Shown in pieces: positions 11,204 through 24,900 of a stretch of DNA of 64,000 bases. The stretch spans positions 3,720,001-3,784,000 of the forward strand of contig CM055607.1 in the NCBI GenBank assembly GCA_029379385.1, given 5' to 3'. The notes beneath the pieces were generated by a model, which searched no databases, was not told the origin of the DNA, and worked only from the letters and a program-made list of their open reading frames with translations. Within the stretch, counting starts at the first letter, position 1. The number at the start of each line of letters is the position of its first letter. The DNA is from Quillaja saponaria (lineage: Eukaryota > Streptophyta > Magnoliopsida > Fabales > Quillajaceae). Made by a program: the position numbers and the translations under genes.

Positions 11204-14200
11204 TTTTCCATTTGAAGGGAGTACACATCTTTCTAAGGTAGCTATATGTTACACATGTTTTCATTCTAAGATTTTTGTTGCTGCTTGTGATATCGTTGTC
11301 CACAAATTTTAGTTACCTTTCTTTTATTTTTCTTGTTTTTTGCTCAGCAGTTGTAGAGTGCTGAACCTGTTAAAGGTGATAGAGTTGGTTGATTGCTGAT
11401 TGCTGTGTTCCAGTTGGATTCATTCACATTTGTTGTAGGTCATGTTCTGCTGATGGTCTCTGCTTCTATACATCTAGCTGTTGCCTCATTTTCCAATTGC
11501 TATACCTTGTTCATGTTTTTTCATTGAATTGGACTTGTCTATCATGCAATCATGTCTCTCTAAGTTGAAAATTTATTTCATGCCTGATGCAAAATTCTAT
11601 TAGCTGTAACAGTTCCAACGTGTTTTTTTCTTTAATTGGTGTTACCCACAGTTTAAAATTGTTTTCGATTTGATCTCAGATACCATTTTTTCTGAGTGAC
11701 ACCAAAACTCTCTTATTGGAAGGAAAGTTTGCATTCATCTGCTTTGCATTTTAGCTTATTACTGCCTTGCTACCATACAATCTCTGTACTAGCTATACAT
11801 TATGATGATTCCAGTTATTTTCTTCCACAAACACACACACCCCTCCCCACCTCGCCTTGCCCGTCCCGCCCATGTACTAATTTTTTCTCCTCATACTTTT
11901 TACTCGTTCATTTTGTGTTGGTCAGTGAATTTTCTTTTACTGCTTGATTAAAAGAGAATGGTCGGAAGCCAACATAATCATCCCTTCTTCCAAAACCCAA
12001 GCAGGTAGATATTTTGCTCTGTCATGCAAACATACAAGTTGAACTCATGAGCCAACTATTTCAACTCACTTAGAGGAAGGAGTGAGTTAACTTCTTGCTG
12101 ATAAGTTTCAAGCCCATGTTGGGAGGAGAACTTCTCCACCATGGGCCTTATGCACCGCACTAGGATTCTGGAGCCCCTTAATTTTAAAAATTCTCTTTTT
12201 CTTTTTAAATTATATTTCGAAACCCTGATTCCAACCGTTGAAATATTTTTCTTTCCTCCTTAAAAAAAAAAGAAGTTTGGTAGGATGTTGTGAATTTATT
12301 TCACTGTGGACAGCATTTCATGGGGTAATTTTTGTTGAACATATTACAGCCAAGGAGTTTCTGCTATTTAAACTGAACAATGTTTCTCAAGAAGTTGTTG
12401 CTTTACTACTACAAATTTAGAAGTTCTGCTTCTATCAAATAAGCTCTTACACAATGGGATGATGTTAATATTGTTTTTTTTTTCTCTCCTATCTAAATAA
12501 GTATGAGTTTTCTCATTTAATGAACTTGTTAGAATATAATTTTATATTTGCTTGTATTTAAGTTGAAATTTTACTAGCATGTATAAACCTTATTGCTGTC
12601 TCTCCTGGCCTAGTATCCAACACATAACATATCTAAATCAAGTTTACTATGATCGACCTTCCAATATACAAAATTGTATTTTCTCGTTTATTTTGTTTAA
12701 TTATCAAAGTATTAATATTGCTTAATTTGATTTATGTAGATAAGTATTTTATATTTAATAGACTATGAAGTTATTTTGTTGTATGCAAGAAAGCGTAAAA
12801 CAAAGAAATGTAAGGCTCATTCTCTTTATTCATACTATTATGAAATGTGAGAGTTTATGGCCTCTTATTATAAAATACATATTAAAAAAATTAATAACTA
12901 CATTTTATCTTATTATTTATTATAATTAAAAAAAAAATACCCCACTTTCTTTGCACACAAAACAGTCATCTCTACTTTTCCATCTATAAAAATATTTTTT
13001 ATGAAGTTGAATTTATAAAATATATATATATATATATTCTTAATTACAAACTAACTCATAATTTTTTCTTCAAAGAAGTAAAAAATTTAAAATAATAACT
13101 TCATTTTTTTTTTTTAACAGTCATTCGCATGTGAATAAGCACGGGCAATCTGGTGTAAAGATAATCTCACTCTCTTTATATGGAGCACTTCAAATTTGTA
13201 CTAGTGTAAAGATAAGTCTCACTCACTTTATGTAGAGCACTAGGGGGCACGGGATGCAGTGAGAAATAATTATTTTAGAGCATTCGTACTGGTTTATGTT
13301 TACAGTAGAATAGAATAGAAAAGAAGAGACTTGGAGCAAAACTGAATTACGTGGAGAACTTGAAACAAAGTATAAGTGCACGTTTAGATTTTTAAAGAAG
13401 CAAACTCTCCACTTCAATTTGAGCTTATTCTTTCTCCCTCTATGTGAGTGCTTAGTTTTTCTTCTTATAACTATGTTGTAATTATTTCAATTTTCTTAGC
13501 AAACAAAAATAATGTCATTATTTCATCCTAAAAAAGTATTGCGTGTAATCTCACAAAACAAATTATGAAATGACTTATCACTTACGCAACCGTAAAGTTG
13601 AATAAAAGTAAGACATTAAAATTCGATTAGATTTTGGTTTTTGGTGATGGTACAAATTTTAAATATTAATTTTTTCTTTTGTTACACTACTACAATACTT
13701 TGGTCCATTATATTGTAGACAATGTTGATTAAATTCTATACACAATTGACTCTTCTTGTAGTCTAATGTACTAGGACTTACATATACTAATGTAATCTAA
13801 TGCTTAATAGAGTTATTTAGTGTGCAATCTAAAACAAAAATTGCCTGTCATCATGAATGATAGTTAGAGAAGATTTTTATTTTTATTTTCAAGAGAGAGA
13901 GGGTAAAAGGCTAATACAACTATGCTTGTAATGCTATATTTTGATATTATGTCAACGAAACATCACACTACAATGTATAATATACAAAAGAAGTTTGTTT
14001 TATTATTTTGAAACTTTTAAGAGTTCCTGCAAGTCATAACAGGTCATACATGTTTAAAAACATGATCCATAATAGAAAGCATTACAACTTAACTTGGTCT
14101 TACTTTCCAAGTGCAAAATTACAGTTCTAGTGTGGAAGTAATAGATACTTCTCAGTCTAAAACATCCTAACAGATAAGATTGGAGCTTGTTACTTCTTAG

Positions 14201-14400
14201 TCTAAATCTAAACATCGCTAGAATTCAAGATTGATGAGCCTATGAATACCCTATATGTTCATATCACCAATTTAATTCTCATTGTCTTGCTAATTGTCTC
14301 ACCCGCGTGATGATGATTTTGAAGTGCATGTAAAAATCTAAAACATGGAAGAAATGAAGAATTTTCTTTGCAAACTTCGAAACATAATAAACATTAACAG
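11204..14400. other. MUB 3' flank and intergenic DNA
   Basis: About 11204-11700 is probably the MUB 3' UTR and terminator region. Beyond that no gene is supported. The stretch contains a candidate SINE remnant near 12055-12215, an AT dinucleotide tract near 13020-13038, and many A/T runs. Scattered short ORFs lack any protein signature. Confidence 0.5.
12055..12215 (+). mobile_element. Candidate tRNA-derived SINE remnant
   Basis: GTTTCAAGCCC at 12105-12115 is close to the Pol III B-box consensus. Downstream is a GC-richer body with a short hairpin (GGAGAA-C-TTCTCC, about 12125-12137), then a conserved-looking CCATGGGCCTTATGCACCG stretch. An A/T-rich segment follows, as in plant SINE tails. 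No clear A box was found, so the head is degenerate or absent. Assignment is by pattern only. Confidence 0.35.
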
Positions 14401-14440
14401 TAGAATTTCTTGAATGGAATGAGTTAAAGATTCAATTAAG

Positions 14441-14587
14441 TATGATTCTAAAAAGGGTTTGCCATTGCTTTTGGGTGAAAGAAATACGTTAAATAATAGA
14501 GAAAAGAGAGGTAAAAGGAAAGGATGATTCCAATAAGGGTTTGGCCTTGCTTTTGGGTGAAATGAATATGTTAAATAATGGAAAAAA
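14441..14587 (+). repeat. Imperfect tandem duplication, ~81-bp period
   Basis: A segment of about 65 bases beginning at 14441 is repeated beginning at 14522. Both copies share TTGCTTTTGGGTGAAA, and then a TTAAATAATRGARAAAA ending. There are scattered substitutions, so the duplication is old. It lies close to the degenerate minus-strand exon series. Confidence 0.8.
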
Positions 14588-14719
14588 TTTAAGATAAAAG
14601 AAACTTATGACATCAAAATATAGTATTATAACACATTTGCGGCAGCTATATTCACATATAACCAAAAAACTAAAAGCTTCGAAACTTGAACACATGGGTA
14701 AGTATTGAACAAGATGTAC

Positions 14720-17700
14720 CTTTATAACCCCAAATCTCAGGCCCCTATATTCTCAAGTAGCTTCATTTGATCATAGTTTTCCCTCGTAAATCAATCACGC
14801 CTGTAATAATATAGTAGCAACAGTAATAGAAGTTTAATCAAATTGTTTATCAATTTTTAGGTTCTAGTGCTACAGCTTCAAGTGATCATGATGTAAAAAG
14901 ATCATCAATAATATCTTTAAAGCAATATTAGCATCAAGTCACACATGACATTTAACGATCAAGCTATCTAGCTCAATTATGCTAGGAATGGGCTAAAAGT
15001 GTCTAGGCTCAAAAGAAATGAAAAAAAAAAAAAAAACACAACTTAATAAACTAAAGAAAGAAGGAAAGAAATCAAATAAATTATCACCTTTTTAAACTCA
15101 TGTCCTAAAATTGTTAGAGTCTACATGATTATAGCTAGATTTGAAGTTAAAACGTCTTTCTTAGCTGCATAGATCTGATTACAAATAACTATTTAATGGA
15201 AAGATTTAATAAAAGATTATAATGTCATTCAATTGCTCATAATTTTTAAATTTCAATTATGATGATATATGGAAGCAACAATAGAAAAAAAAAAAAAAAA
15301 ATTAAGAAGAAGAGGCAAAAGCATAATTGTCACATTTATTGTAAAAAAGAAAATAGAGAGCATAAAATTATGGAAGTTGCAGAGTATTGAGGTATTTCAT
15401 AATATTAGTCGATAATGCTAACAACATTGAGATATTCCATCATACAATCTTATTCCATACAGTTTTTTAAATCTGAATACTGAATCATAAATAAAAATTT
15501 GTTGCAAGAATTGAAAAAGTACTGATGATGAACAACCAAAATTTTGAAGATAAAGACAACAGGGAAAAAATGGTGAAGCAAGATACTCCAAAAATAAAAA
15601 ATTTGTCATACTCCTACCATATGGAATAATTATAAGAATCAAAACATCAAGACGTCTTTATCGATAATATTATTATTTTCAAGTGAATTAATTTTTATGG
15701 ATAGTTGCAGACATCAATATACACCAAATATCGATAATATTATTATTTTCAAATATCCATGAGCCACATCTGGCAGAAATCTTGACAATGTGCAGGTACC
15801 TCACAAGTTCAAAGATCAGAACATCAAGAATTTTGGACTTCAATTGACAATTAGAAACTTGATTTGTGAGCTTCTAAATACGTGAAGAGAATCCTTCAGC
15901 CTAAGACAATAAATTACAAATATTAGTGTTGTTGCACACAATGCACAAAATTAAATACTGAATGACAACAAAAAGAAATTTATTGACTTCAAAATCTAAC
16001 TATAATGCGATTGCATAAGGATTTTTTTGTTTTCATTCTTTTGTTTATGGATGTCTATGTGTGTTGTTTTCGTTTTAGTAAATGTGCATATATCTGCTCA
16101 ATAAATTCATTTGCAAAGTGTTTTGCTTACCAAATGTTAAGGCATGTTTACACTATATAAACTTGAACATAGATGCTGCCATCCTTCTGAATTACATACT
16201 GAAAATTGGTAAAATAAATTCTCATAATAAATTTAAGCGTAACTATAGCATAAAAATTTAACGAATGTAATGACAGGAAAGAACAACAAAAGCTATGACA
16301 GCAATTAGATACTTAGACTAAGCAACACAATTGTGAATTTGGTTATTCATTACTGAAAATCAACATGACTTGCAAAGTTTCAATAATTATATTGGGATCC
16401 AAACACATATGTTCAAAAATATTTACAACTTAATAATTTAAAAAATTAAGGTTAACCAAAAAAATAATTGCACCAAGTATTTAGATATACCTGTTGAATG
16501 CATTCAGCCACATCATATTCCAATTGCTTTCCTTAGTCAACTGTTAGGTGACAACCTGTAAACAAATCCAATATTCACATATGAGATCAATTAAAGAATC
16601 AATATACATACAAAATTTGGTATGACTCTAGTAGTATCACAAGCAACAGATTTTCCTTCTGAAGCTACTAAAGATAATCAAGATTAGGACTGCATTACTC
16701 TTGTTTTCTCTTGTTTGCCTTTTTCTCAAGATATTCTTACCCTACAATTGATGGGATTACATTACACTCTTCCACTTTATGAAGTTTCATTGATTTCACC
16801 AATAAGATATTCTTACCCTGCAAAGCACAACATATGATTTCTCTAACAGCATATAATGGATCAAGTACCGAAAAATATGATACATTTTAATATATAGATA
16901 AGGTCATGATTTCATTTTAAAATTAATATCCATAAATAAATATACTAATAACACCAAAAAAAAAAAAAAAAACGAAAAAGAAAGAAAGAAGACATTACTC
17001 TTTTCTAACCAATTTTGCTAGGAAAAAGTAAAAATAATTCTCTAAGGAACCAAAAAATGAAAGTGTTACTTGTTCAAAAATCAAAGTTTCAATGGATTTA
17101 CATCTTCAAAAATAGAGTTTCAATGGATTTTACAATAGGTAAACCCAATACAAAACAAACATACGAAATAAGGAAGTAAGAATTTTTTCTCTCCACCCTG
17201 CTATTTTCAACTTTCGTATCTCCGAGGCACACAAAATACATGAAACAAACAATGCAGATAGACTTTTAAAGTAAATATATGTTTTCAATTCCAATCATCA
17301 TTTTCTTCAGACCTCTTCAACATATTAAACAAAAGATTCATGCATTTAACATTTTTTTTTTTAGTAAAATAGAATTCAAAAGAGTTCATACAACACCACT
17401 GGAGATATTAATCCAAGTGAAAACTTATAATTCTTTACCTACATCATTTTACTCACTGCATTGTGCTGTTGGACACACTCCATCCCATTATCTTCCTCAT
17501 TTCTTGTTTCATGACCACCAAAAAAAAAATATTATATTCATAAGAAATTTTCAAAATGGAAAAAAAAATATTGGAAATTTGAAATTCAAAGAAAAAAATG
17601 AAATGAAGAGAAAATAATATAATAGAGCAAAATTTATATATATATGACAAAAGACTAGGTGCTTCCCGATTATTAATATATGAGCAGAGCAATGATAATC

Positions 17701-18088
17701 AGATCAACCATGAAATTGTTGGTTATGAAAAGATAAAGAGATCCATGGCGAGAAAATAAAGGAAAGAAAGGGACTATCTTGATTCAAGACGGTGGTGAAA
17801 ATTTCGATACCCACGGCTAATCAACTGCCTTTTTCAACTGACAACTGAGACAAAGCTTCCGATTTGAGTTTCATTGTTTGAAGTTTGGGCTTAGGATAAC
17901 CTTCTACCATCTTTTCTGTCTCCGCTCACTCACCGTAATCTGGATAACAATTTAAATTTTTTAGTTTTAGTGTGTGATAATTGAAGAAAATTCTACAATT
18001 TCTCTCTATTGTGCCTCACCTTCATCACGTAGTTTGCAAAAGAAGAAATGGAGAGAATGGGTGAAGAGGGATATGGAAAAAGTTGTAT
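14720..18088 (-). pseudogene. Degenerate multi-exon gene or lncRNA, minus strand
   Basis: Reading the minus strand, at least four short segments have exon-like borders with AG before and GT after. They are 18088-18020 (CTGCAG / GAAG-GTGAGG), 16555-16491 (TTTACAG / ACAG-GTATAT), 15900-15800 (TCTTAG / TGAG-GTACC) and 14800-14720 (ATTACAG / AAAG-GTACAT). The first is open in one frame and continues an upstream open stretch. The others carry in-frame stops but contain protein-like patches, such as KQLEYDVAECIQQ near 16491-16530. A leader-like, GC-richer island extends to about 18420. I do not recognise the family. A decayed gene or a spliced non-coding RNA both fit. Splice pattern and extent are inferred. 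Confidence 0.35.
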
Positions 18089-18419
18089 CTGCAGAAAGCA
18101 AAATGCATACAGCCCATACCCAATAGAATCATCGCTTGAAACTTGTCTTCTCCCTTCCTTAAATGCAACCGTACATTGCACAGTAAGGAAGAGCTTATTC
18201 ACATACGCAAATCTCTCAAAATCTGGCTTGTCTTACTCTACTCTTCACGCCACCGACTTCCACATCTCATTCACCGAAATCATGAGATATCCACTTTACT
18301 GCACCACATTCTTTTATTCTCCATTAATGAAACTCAAAAATCAGGGATTGTTATTCTAGTATATACGGCGATAGATCAAAGGAAGAGCTATATCGTATAT
18401 CGTAGAAATTAATAATTTC

Positions 18420-18700
18420 AAGAATGAACAAGAAGCACAATAAGAGAAACCCATTATAGAATATATAATAAGGGGCTCCTCACATTCTCAAAACTTGATC
18501 TTTTAATCAAAATAGACTTCAAATTTATACTAGAAAATATTTATAATGATAAATTAATTTTACAAATTTGGTAAAAAAAAATTTAGAAAATTAATAGAAA
18601 AGGAAAAATAATTTCTCACTCTACCCAAAAAAAAAAAAAAAAAAAAACGAAAGGGAAAATAATTTATCGTATCATATCTTTTTTTAAACCCGGCCAACTG
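18420..18700. other. AT-rich spacer before ClpB3 promoter
   Basis: AT-rich DNA with a long A run near 18628-18648 and no coding signal. It ends at the GC-richer promoter/leader of ClpB3. Confidence 0.5.
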
Positions 18701-18754
18701 TGTGAACCGAGTGAGCTTGGCGCATTGCGCTCACTTTGTATCCAACCATCTCGC

Positions 18755-18767
18755 GAAGTTTCACGAT
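18755..18767 (+). promoter_or_regulatory. Heat-shock element upstream of ClpB3
   Basis: GAAGTTTCACGAT fits the alternating HSF consensus GAA-nn-TTC-nn-GAA with only the last base of the third unit changed. It lies about 215 bases before the ClpB3 start codon, where a heat-inducible promoter element is expected for a ClpB-class chaperone. Function is inferred from position and consensus. Confidence 0.55.
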
Positions 18768-18786
18768 GGCTCTTTACTTCTCTTTA

Positions 18787-18828
18787 AGCTTCAAATCTAT
18801 TTGAAGCTGCAAATCTATTTGAAGCTGC
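18787..18828 (+). repeat. 18-bp tandem repeat plus palindrome in ClpB3 promoter/leader
   Basis: The unit AAATCTATTTGAAGCTGC occurs twice, back to back, at 18793-18810 and 18811-18828. The first copy also completes a perfect 10-base inverted repeat, AGCTTCAAAT (18787-18796) and ATTTGAAGCT (18799-18808), with two bases between. GAA/TTC modules inside it could extend the nearby heat-shock element. Confidence 0.85.
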
Positions 18829-18980
18829 GAGAAGAGCCCGTTGCTCTAAACAATACTTTCTCAATTCACACGCAAAGCTCCCACCTTTTCCTAGAATTCT
18901 CTAAATCCCACCCCACTTTGAGAATTGTGAAGAGAAAGCTTGCCTAGAACTAAGTCATTTTGATTTGCCGAGCTCCGGCA

Positions 18981-21900
18981 ATGGCATCCACCACCGCGTT
19001 TTCCGGGGTCAGTCTTCCTCAGTCAGTTCCTAACTGTTGCAATAGAAATAATGGTCTGTTCTCTCAGCCGCAGCTCTCTGTCAGCTTCCTTGCAAAATCC
19101 ACATCTCTTAAGGCCTTAAAATCGATGCCATTGAAGAAAAAGGATGCTTTCGCAAATGGGTTTCAGAGATTTCGTCGAAATTCTAAACCGTTTGTTATCC
19201 GCTGCGAAGCTACAAGTGGAAGGGTAACATCTACCTTTGGTTAAATAATCTACCGGTTTTTATTTTTCCTCTAAATTTTTTTGCTAATAATAATTCAGAT
19301 AATGATAAAGATTTGTAAACATTAAAACTAGTGCAAAAATTTGAGCTTGCCAATTACCTAGACTCCCACTGGATATAGGGCCATTTAATATACTTTTGCC
19401 CAATAAATCCCAAGTACTATTGGAACATGATGATGTTAAAAGAAGGGTTTGTTGTACTTAGTCTTAAAGTACTTGGTATTTGGTTTTGATATGTGACAGA
19501 TTACACAGCAAGAATTTACGGAAATGGCATGGCAAGCCATTGTTTCTTCTCCAGAAGTGGCAAAAGAAAACAAACATCAGATTGTAGAGACAGAGCACTT
19601 GATGAAGGCCCTGTTGGAGCAAAAGAATGGACTTGCCCGCCGGATCTTTTCCAAGGTTGGAGTAGATAACACTCGGCTTCTAGAGGCTACTGACAAGTTC
19701 ATCCAACGTCAACCAAAGGTGATTTTCAACTCATACTAGTTATTGTTTCTCTAAATATTTGTAGGTGCCCACGTATCTCTTTAGGGAATGAATGTAGTCC
19801 AGTATCCCTTTAATGCGGCTTTACTAACTTTGAGAATTTGATAAGTTGAAGTCATCTTCTCTTGCAACTTTGAAATTGGTCTCACTTTTGAATCCCATGT
19901 GCTTCGTACATATTACAATCTATAATTTGGCGGGATCCTCAGTAACCCAAATTGCAAAGGAAAAATTATTTGATGCAAGACGAATGGCTCAAATTCGACA
20001 GTGATCATCATTTGCTTGTGGTCCTTGTATGGCTAAAGTAAATGGTTATATTATTTTTCCGACATACAATTCCTATTTCGACAAGAATGGGGCATCAGTT
20101 TATTGATTTATTCACATCTCACTATTCAATATGTGTGCTACGCCAAACATGTCATAAATTTCTTGATGTCACCAATGCAATTGTCTCGCATCTTTTGGCT
20201 CCAATGCAAACCCAATTTATTTGGCTTATGGACTCTTTGCATTATTGCTTGTGTAAAGACTTACTGTAGCTACTATTAGTACATGCCCAAATTTCAATTG
20301 AATTGGTGAATTCCTTGTTCAGCTCCCTATCACACTGAGCATAAGCTCAGTGAAAATGTGGAGCTGGGATGACAGAGACCATTACATCTTTCTGTACGTT
20401 CTCTGAAACGTTACAACGAAGTTCATTGACTAGATGAACTATGTCTTCATCCTTGTTCCATAAAATATCGTGACTAACATCTGTAGGCTGAGAATCTGAA
20501 TCTGATTGTCTTACTTCTTTATCTATTTGATCGCTCTAGGTCCTTGGTGAATCAGCTGGTTCGATGTTAGGACGTGATTTGGAAGGATTGATTCAGAAAG
20601 CAAGGGAATTCAAGAAACAATATGGGGACTCATTTGTGTCTGTTGAACATTTGGTTCTTGGTTTTACACAAGATCAACGATTTGGGAAGCAATTATTCAG
20701 AGACTTTCAGATATCTCAGCAAACTCTTAAATCTGCAATAGAATCCATCAGGGGGCGCCAATCAGTTATCGACCAAGGTATCAATATCTTTCATTCTTTT
20801 ACCTTTCATTAATAATTAGTAAAGCTGTTAGGGTGGGGAGGGGTTGTTAACTCTGTATTGAAGACTTATATATCTGATTATTGATATGGAAAATTGCCAA
20901 TAGTTGCTTCAGGCTGGTCTTGATGTTTACGCGGGAGCTTGATGTTACTCCGAGCTAAATTGTAACATGCTACCTTTGTTTTCTACATTCTGTAGTTCAC
21001 AAGTCTTACACTTAGTTTGTTACAGATCCTGAAGGAAAGTATGAAGCCCTGGAAAAATATGGAAAAGATTTGACAGCCATGGCAAAAGCAGGAAAGCTAG
21101 ATCCAGTCATAGGAAGAGATGATGAAATAAGAAGATGCATACAGATTCTTTCCAGGAGAACAAAGAACAACCCTGTGCTGATTGGCGAGCCTGGCGTTGG
21201 AAAGACTGCGATCTCCGAAGGGTAAGTACCCAGGTGTTTGCTGGAATATGTTGAAGAAGTTTAACGAGTCAGAATCAGCATGTTATATGGGCGAAGTTGT
21301 AAATGTTGCTATCTCTTTCCAGATATTGCCTATTGTTGGCGTCTTGCTTCAAGCATTGTTCTGTCTCTCAACTTAGATCTTGGAAGTTTCAATTTTAATA
21401 AACTGAAATTGCTATTGATGTGCATTTATGTTATTTGTAACTTGCATTTGTTTTCTTTGAATGGTGGAAAAAATAAGTCAGCCCATTTTTACATACATTT
21501 GAGTTCTCAGTAGAGTATCTGTGCTGTGCATAACTTGGGATTTCTTAGAATGGTGGGAGATATAACTATATAAGTGACCTACTTGAATATATGCTGAGTT
21601 TTCAGTACGAGCACCAGCACTCTTGTATCCCATTTTAGTGTTTGTAAATTATATGTAGCTTGAGCTTGTGGTTTGTAGGCAACGTTCCTGGTTGTCTGTT
21701 TATCCTGGTTGGCTGTTCATGTTACCAATACTTCACTATATTGTGCATCTTAACCCAAACAATGCATATCCACAGGCTTGCTCAAAGAATTGTGCAGGGA
21801 GACGTACCTCAAGCTTTAATGAACCGGAAGGTGTGTACATTTATCCAGAAAACGAAGTGCAACCTCTTTGAGAATCTGATGTAGTTAAGCTATCTGGGTG

Positions 21901-24900
21901 TGGCTGGTGTCTAGTTAAATAACCCAAATTGATCAGACATTTTTTATTTTTTTCAGCTTATATCCCTTGACATGGGTGCACTAATAGCTGGGGCAAAGTA
22001 TCGAGGAGAATTTGAGGATAGGCTGAAGGCTGTGCTCAAAGAAGTAACAGAATCTGATGGTCAAACTATACTCTTCATTGATGAGATCCACACAGTTGTC
22101 GGGGCAGGTAATCTGCTTCTGAGGTTTTGTAGATGACTAATTGTCCAATGTTCCAAAACCTAATTGAGGCCCTGATGGCCATAACATGGGCTTCTACTAA
22201 GTTCTCAAAATGCTCTATATCAATATTGATTTTCTGGTAAATTGGAGACAAAGTTTCTCCTTATATCAATTGTATACCTAAAATATGACATTTGGTAGTA
22301 GCAATGGGAAATGGTATTTGGTTGATGATGGTAACAGAATGTGACATATGTTAGGTGCTACAAATGGAGCAATGGATGCTGGTAATCTCTTAAAGCCTAT
22401 GCTTGGTCGGGGGGAGCTCCGATGTATTGGTGCAACAACATTGGATGAATATCGAAAATATATTGAGAAAGACCCCGCACTGGAGCGTCGTTTCCAGCAA
22501 GTTTATGTTGACCAACCTACAGTGGAAAATACCATCTCTATACTACGGGGACTGCGGGAAAGATATGAACTTCATCACGGAGTCCGCATTTCTGACAGTG
22601 CACTTGTGGAAGCTGCAATTCTCTCTGATCGTTACATCAGTGGGCGATTTTTACCTGACAAAGGTAATACTTGAATACATTTCGCATATTACTAGAGGTA
22701 ATAATCTAAAGGTCAGTAAAATCATGATAATTTCTTTAATGCAAGTCATATAGCAGATCATAAGTATGGCAGTGTAAGATAGACAGCTGATTTGTGGATA
22801 AGATCATTCTGTGTCTTTCTTTGAGCTTAGCTTGTAGAGTTGCAGACAACATGAAAACACTTGGGGCCTGGGGGCTTACGAGACTAACAGATAGATGCTG
22901 TTACAAGTTACAACAGCATACAAATGCAATTGAGCCAAACATTATCATGCTGCTATTAATAGTACTATAGAACAGCATCTTGGCGAAGGCAACACATGTT
23001 TGCGTAGATATGGAACATTAATCAACATTTTAATAAAACAATTTCTTTGGAATGGCAAACGTGAAAACTGTGGCTTTTCTTGTGAGTTGTCAGCAAAATG
23101 TGGCAAGAGTTTGTCTTTGACCTGGGTTGAAAGTTGGCTTTTAAAGATATGATAATGTCTTCTCTTTGGTTTTTGCTTTAATCAAGTTCAATTCCTTAGA
23201 TCATTCCTTCCTATTTCCCATTTTTTACATTGAATTCTAATCTATTTTGAACCTGCAGCCATCGACCTAGTTGATGAAGCTGCTGCTAAATTGAAAATGG
23301 AGATTACTTCAAAACCCACTGCCCTTGATGAGATCAATCGTTCAGTCTTGAAACTTGAGATGGAGAGACTATCTCTTACAAACGATACAGACAAAGCCTC
23401 TAAAGATAGGCTAAACCGTCTTGAGGCTGAGCTGTCTATCTTAAAAGAGAAACAAGCCGAGCTCTCTGAGCAGTGGGAGCACGAAAAGTCTGTCATGACA
23501 CGCCTTCAGTCAATCAAAGAAGAGGTATGCTGTTATTGTTGTAGAAGGTCCTCTTTCTCTTTTAGCCATTGAAAGATCCGTGGGTTTATACTTTATAGCA
23601 GCTTTTTTTTTTTTGTTTGGTTCTCTTCCTTGAAAGGCAATGTATAAATTATGAACATCTACTTGCAGGTTGTGTTAGGGGATTCAGATTGAATTTAATA
23701 TTCTTGTAAGACAGAAGAAGTTAGCAATACTGATGGTGATCATTGTCTTTTTGTCTATGCAGATTGACAGGGTTAATCTGGAGATCCTGCAGGCTGAGCG
23801 GGAGTATGATCTTAATCGAGCTGCTGAACTGAAATATGGTAGTTTAAATACTTTGCAACGCCAACTTGAGAGTGCTGAGAAGGAATTAGATGAGTATATG
23901 AAATCTGGGAAGTCCATGCTGAGAGAGGAAGTAACAGGAAATGACATTGCAGAAATTGTGAGTAAGTGGACTGGTATTCCTGTTTCAAAGCTTCAGCAAT
24001 CAGAGAGGGAGAAATTGTTGCATTTAGAGGAAGAGCTGCATAAACGTGTTGTCGGTCAAGATCCTGCAGTGAAGTCTGTAGCTGAGGCTATTCAACGATC
24101 TCGAGCAGGTCTTTCAGATCCTCACCGCCCAATTGCTAGTTTCATGTTTATGGGGCCCACTGGTGTTGGAAAGACGGAACTAGCTAAGGCACTTGCCTCT
24201 TACTTGTTCAATACTGAAGAAGCGCTTGTGCGAATTGACATGAGTGAGTACATGGAAAAACATGCAGTTTCAAGATTGATTGGAGCACCGCCTGGATATG
24301 TGGGGTATGAAGAGGGAGGGCAATTAACAGAGATAGTTCGTCGGAGACCATATGCAGTTATTTTGTTTGACGAAATTGAGAAGGCACATTCTGACGTTTT
24401 TAATGTTTTCCTTCAAATTTTAGATGATGGAAGAGTAACTGACTCACAGGGTCGCACTGTGAGTTTTACTAACACTGTTATAATTATGACCTCAAATGTT
24501 GGATCACAATACATACTGAACACCGAAGATGATACCATACTGAAAGAATCTGCTTATGAAACTATAAAGCAGCGGGTAATGGATGCTGCAAGAGCAATAT
24601 TTCGGCCTGAGTTCATGAACCGGGTTGATGAGTATATTGTTTTCCAGCCTCTGGACCGCGAACAGATAAGCAGCATTGTCAGGCTACAGGTATTGTTCTC
24701 TTCAATTAGCACTATGTGGTATAATGCTTGATCGTTTCATAGGCCCAAGACACTCTTCATAGCTCATACTCATAAGAAATTTTATGTTGACAATCCTTAC
24801 TGAGATAAATTAGATCTTGAATTTAAGGCTCCAGTAGCCAGATAATCAAGGAACTAACATAGTCGTTAACTGCGAACCGAAATGAAGTTTGGTAGGCTAG

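Noticed and set aside
17279..17617. 112-codon plus-strand ORF rich in Phe, Lys and Ile
   Set aside because: Composition is that of translated AT-rich DNA, with no motif.
18702..18947. Open frame in the ClpB3 promoter/leader
   Set aside because: It has no ATG start, contains the duplicated 18-bp unit, and overlaps the expected promoter and leader of ClpB3.
23242..23947. Minus-strand ORFs opposite ClpB3 exons
   Set aside because: Antisense shadows of a Ser/Glu-rich coiled-coil coding region.
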